DNA from: Bacteroidota bacterium
GTDB lineage: Bacteria > Bacteroidota > Bacteroidia > Chitinophagales > Chitinophagaceae
DNA length: 64,000 nt
Assembly (NCBI GenBank): GCA_023387985.1
Contig: JAEWHC010000009.1
Span: 496,001 to 560,000, forward strand
Direction of reading: 5' to 3'
Shown here in pieces: positions 63,231 through 64,000 of this stretch. Each line of letters starts with the position of its first letter. Positions within the stretch are counted from its first letter, which is position 1. The notes under the pieces were generated by a model, which saw nothing but the letters and a program-made list of their open reading frames with translations, was not told where the DNA came from and made no database searches. The position numbers were made by a program, and so were the translations under genes.

Positions 63231-63827
63231 TTACTGCAGGTCGTTTTCAATCAGTCGAAGGAATTCACTCCTTGTGGTATGGTCGCTGAATTGTCCGCTG
63301 AATGATGAAGTTGTGGTAATGGAATTTTGCTTGCTCACCCCGCGCATCATCATACAAAAATGCCGTGCTTCAATTACTACCGCTGCCCCCTGGGGATTCA
63401 GCGCATTTTGAATAGCACCCAGGATCTGCTCTGTCAGGCGTTCCTGCACCTGTAGCCTTCTGGCAAAAACATCTACTACGCGTGCAATTTTGCTCAGGCC
63501 GGTAATGTAACCATTAGGTATATAGGCCACGTGAGCTTTTCCAACGAATGGCAACATGTGATGTTCACACATACTGTACAGCTCAATGTTTTTTACGATG
63601 ATCATTTCATTGATGTTCTCCTGGAATTTTGCAGAGTGCAGGATGGCTTCGGCATCGAGATTATATCCCTGAGTCATGTATTGCATAGCTTTGGCAACGC
63701 GTTCAGGCGTTTTCAACAGGCCTTCTCTTTCCGCGTCTTCACCTATCAGGTTAAGTACAGATTTATATGCAGCGGAAAGGCCTTCGGTTGCAAAATCATC
63801 GTAGTGTTCAGTTCTTGTATATGCCAT
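63231..63827 (-). CDS. folE: GTP cyclohydrolase I
   Basis: The 198-residue enzyme opens GTP to 7,8-dihydroneopterin triphosphate, the first step of folate and pterin synthesis. Motifs are TPERVAKAMQYMTQGY, MCEHHMLPFVGKAHVAYIPNG (with zinc ligand Cys and His), GLSKIARVVDVFARRLQVQERLT and IEARHFCMMMRGV with the second Cys ligand. Length and N-terminus are normal. A near-consensus -7 element (TATTTTCG) lies at 63833-63840 on the minus strand. fabD follows on the same strand 22 bases later. Confidence 0.97.
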   Translation of the reverse strand: MAYTRTEHYDDFATEGLSAAYKSVLNLIGEDAEREGLLKTPERVAKAMQYMTQGYNLDAEAILHSAKFQENINEMIIVKNIELYSMCEHHMLPFVGKAHVAYIPNGYITGLSKIARVVDVFARRLQVQERLTEQILGAIQNALNPQGAAVVIEARHFCMMMRGVSKQNSITTTSSFSGQFSDHTTRSEFLRLIENDLQ

Positions 63828-63864
63828 ATTCGAAAATATTCATTTTTAGCCGTTTACCCGGTAA

Positions 63865-64000
63865 TTATAATTCCTCCTTAGGTTGTTCCGTTGCAGCAGG
63901 AGGGTCTTCTGCTTTTTTCTTTGTTTTTTTTCTCTCATGTAATTCAATTACCGCGGGCATGCGCAACCGGTACCGTACAGCGAAGATGCGGATGGCTACG
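63865..64000 (-). CDS. Unidentified protein, C-terminal 44 residues only
   Basis: A minus-strand frame is open from the window edge to the TAA at 63865-63867. It ends VAIRIFAVRYRLRMPAVIELHERKKTKKKAEDPPA and so on, with a lysine-rich and then acidic tail. No family can be recognised from this fragment; the hydrophobic, basic start could be the end of a membrane protein. It lies 37 bases upstream of folE on the same strand, so it may be co-transcribed with folE. Confidence 0.5.
   Translation of the reverse strand, partial: VAIRIFAVRYRLRMPAVIELHERKKTKKKAEDPPAATEQPKEEL

Noticed and set aside
63871..63879. Strong Shine-Dalgarno-like AAGGAGGAA on the minus strand
   Set aside because: It lies inside the end of the partial gene and more than 40 bases from the folE start; the nearby ATG is out of the folE frame.
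1..64000. CRISPR array, prophage, insertion sequence or secondary-metabolite cluster
   Set aside because: No regular spaced repeats, phage structural genes, transposase genes or multi-enzyme biosynthetic genes were found.

Overview
The window is chromosomal DNA from a member of the Bacteroidota, most likely the Chitinophagaceae or a close relative. The signs are SusC/SusD proteins, FecR anti-sigma factors, PD40/OmpA proteins, DUF3127 and DUF4407 genes, widely separated dnaA and dnaN, weak ribosome-binding sites and promoters of the TAnnTTTG type. It holds about 50 genes. There is no prophage, insertion sequence, CRISPR array or rRNA operon.

Left part (1-22.4 kb): the end of an LVIVD-repeat protein, a small outer-membrane-like protein, an orphan ParA ATPase, an esterase, uvrB, a secreted tricorn-like S41 protease, an OmpA lipoprotein, a YdiJ-like FAD/Fe-S dehydrogenase and a PGM1-like ATP-grasp ligase. 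These are followed by the acpP-fabF-rnc operon, a sugar nucleotidyltransferase, a DUF4407 membrane protein, a WG-repeat protein and a GH29 alpha-L-fucosidase.

Middle part (22.6-44.1 kb): a tRNA(CAT) gene is followed by its terminator, a small GIY-YIG nuclease gene and two partial copies of the tRNA 3' half. Then come an aminotransferase, dprA, a PD40/OmpA protein, an RluB-type pseudouridine synthase with a tandem-repeat basic tail coupled to a GH18 gene, a Spy-like Met/Gln-rich protein, dnaA, a 5'-nucleotidase split over two genes, DUF3127 and DUF2905 proteins, an ABC exporter pair, a radical SAM/SPASM protein, a MarR regulator, a GH10-like lipid-anchored or secreted hydrolase, recX, dnaN and a fatty acid hydroxylase.

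Right part (44.2-62.3 kb): an 18-kb polysaccharide utilization locus, all on the + strand. It runs ECF sigma factor, FecR, SusC with an STN signalling domain, SusD, a LamG lipoprotein, a terminator, a seven-heme cytochrome c lipoprotein, a large FG-GAP/UnbV lipoprotein, two GH30 lipoproteins, a GH144-type glucanase lipoprotein and a fructosamine-kinase-like protein. The layout predicts surface capture and cleavage of a beta-glucan, with SusC signalling to FecR and the sigma factor. The cytochrome/UnbV pair inside the locus is unusual. The window ends with fabD, folE and the end of an unidentified gene on the minus strand.

The most notable observations are the tRNA/GIY-YIG repeat module at 22.6-23.2 kb and the electron-transfer pair inside the glucan locus.
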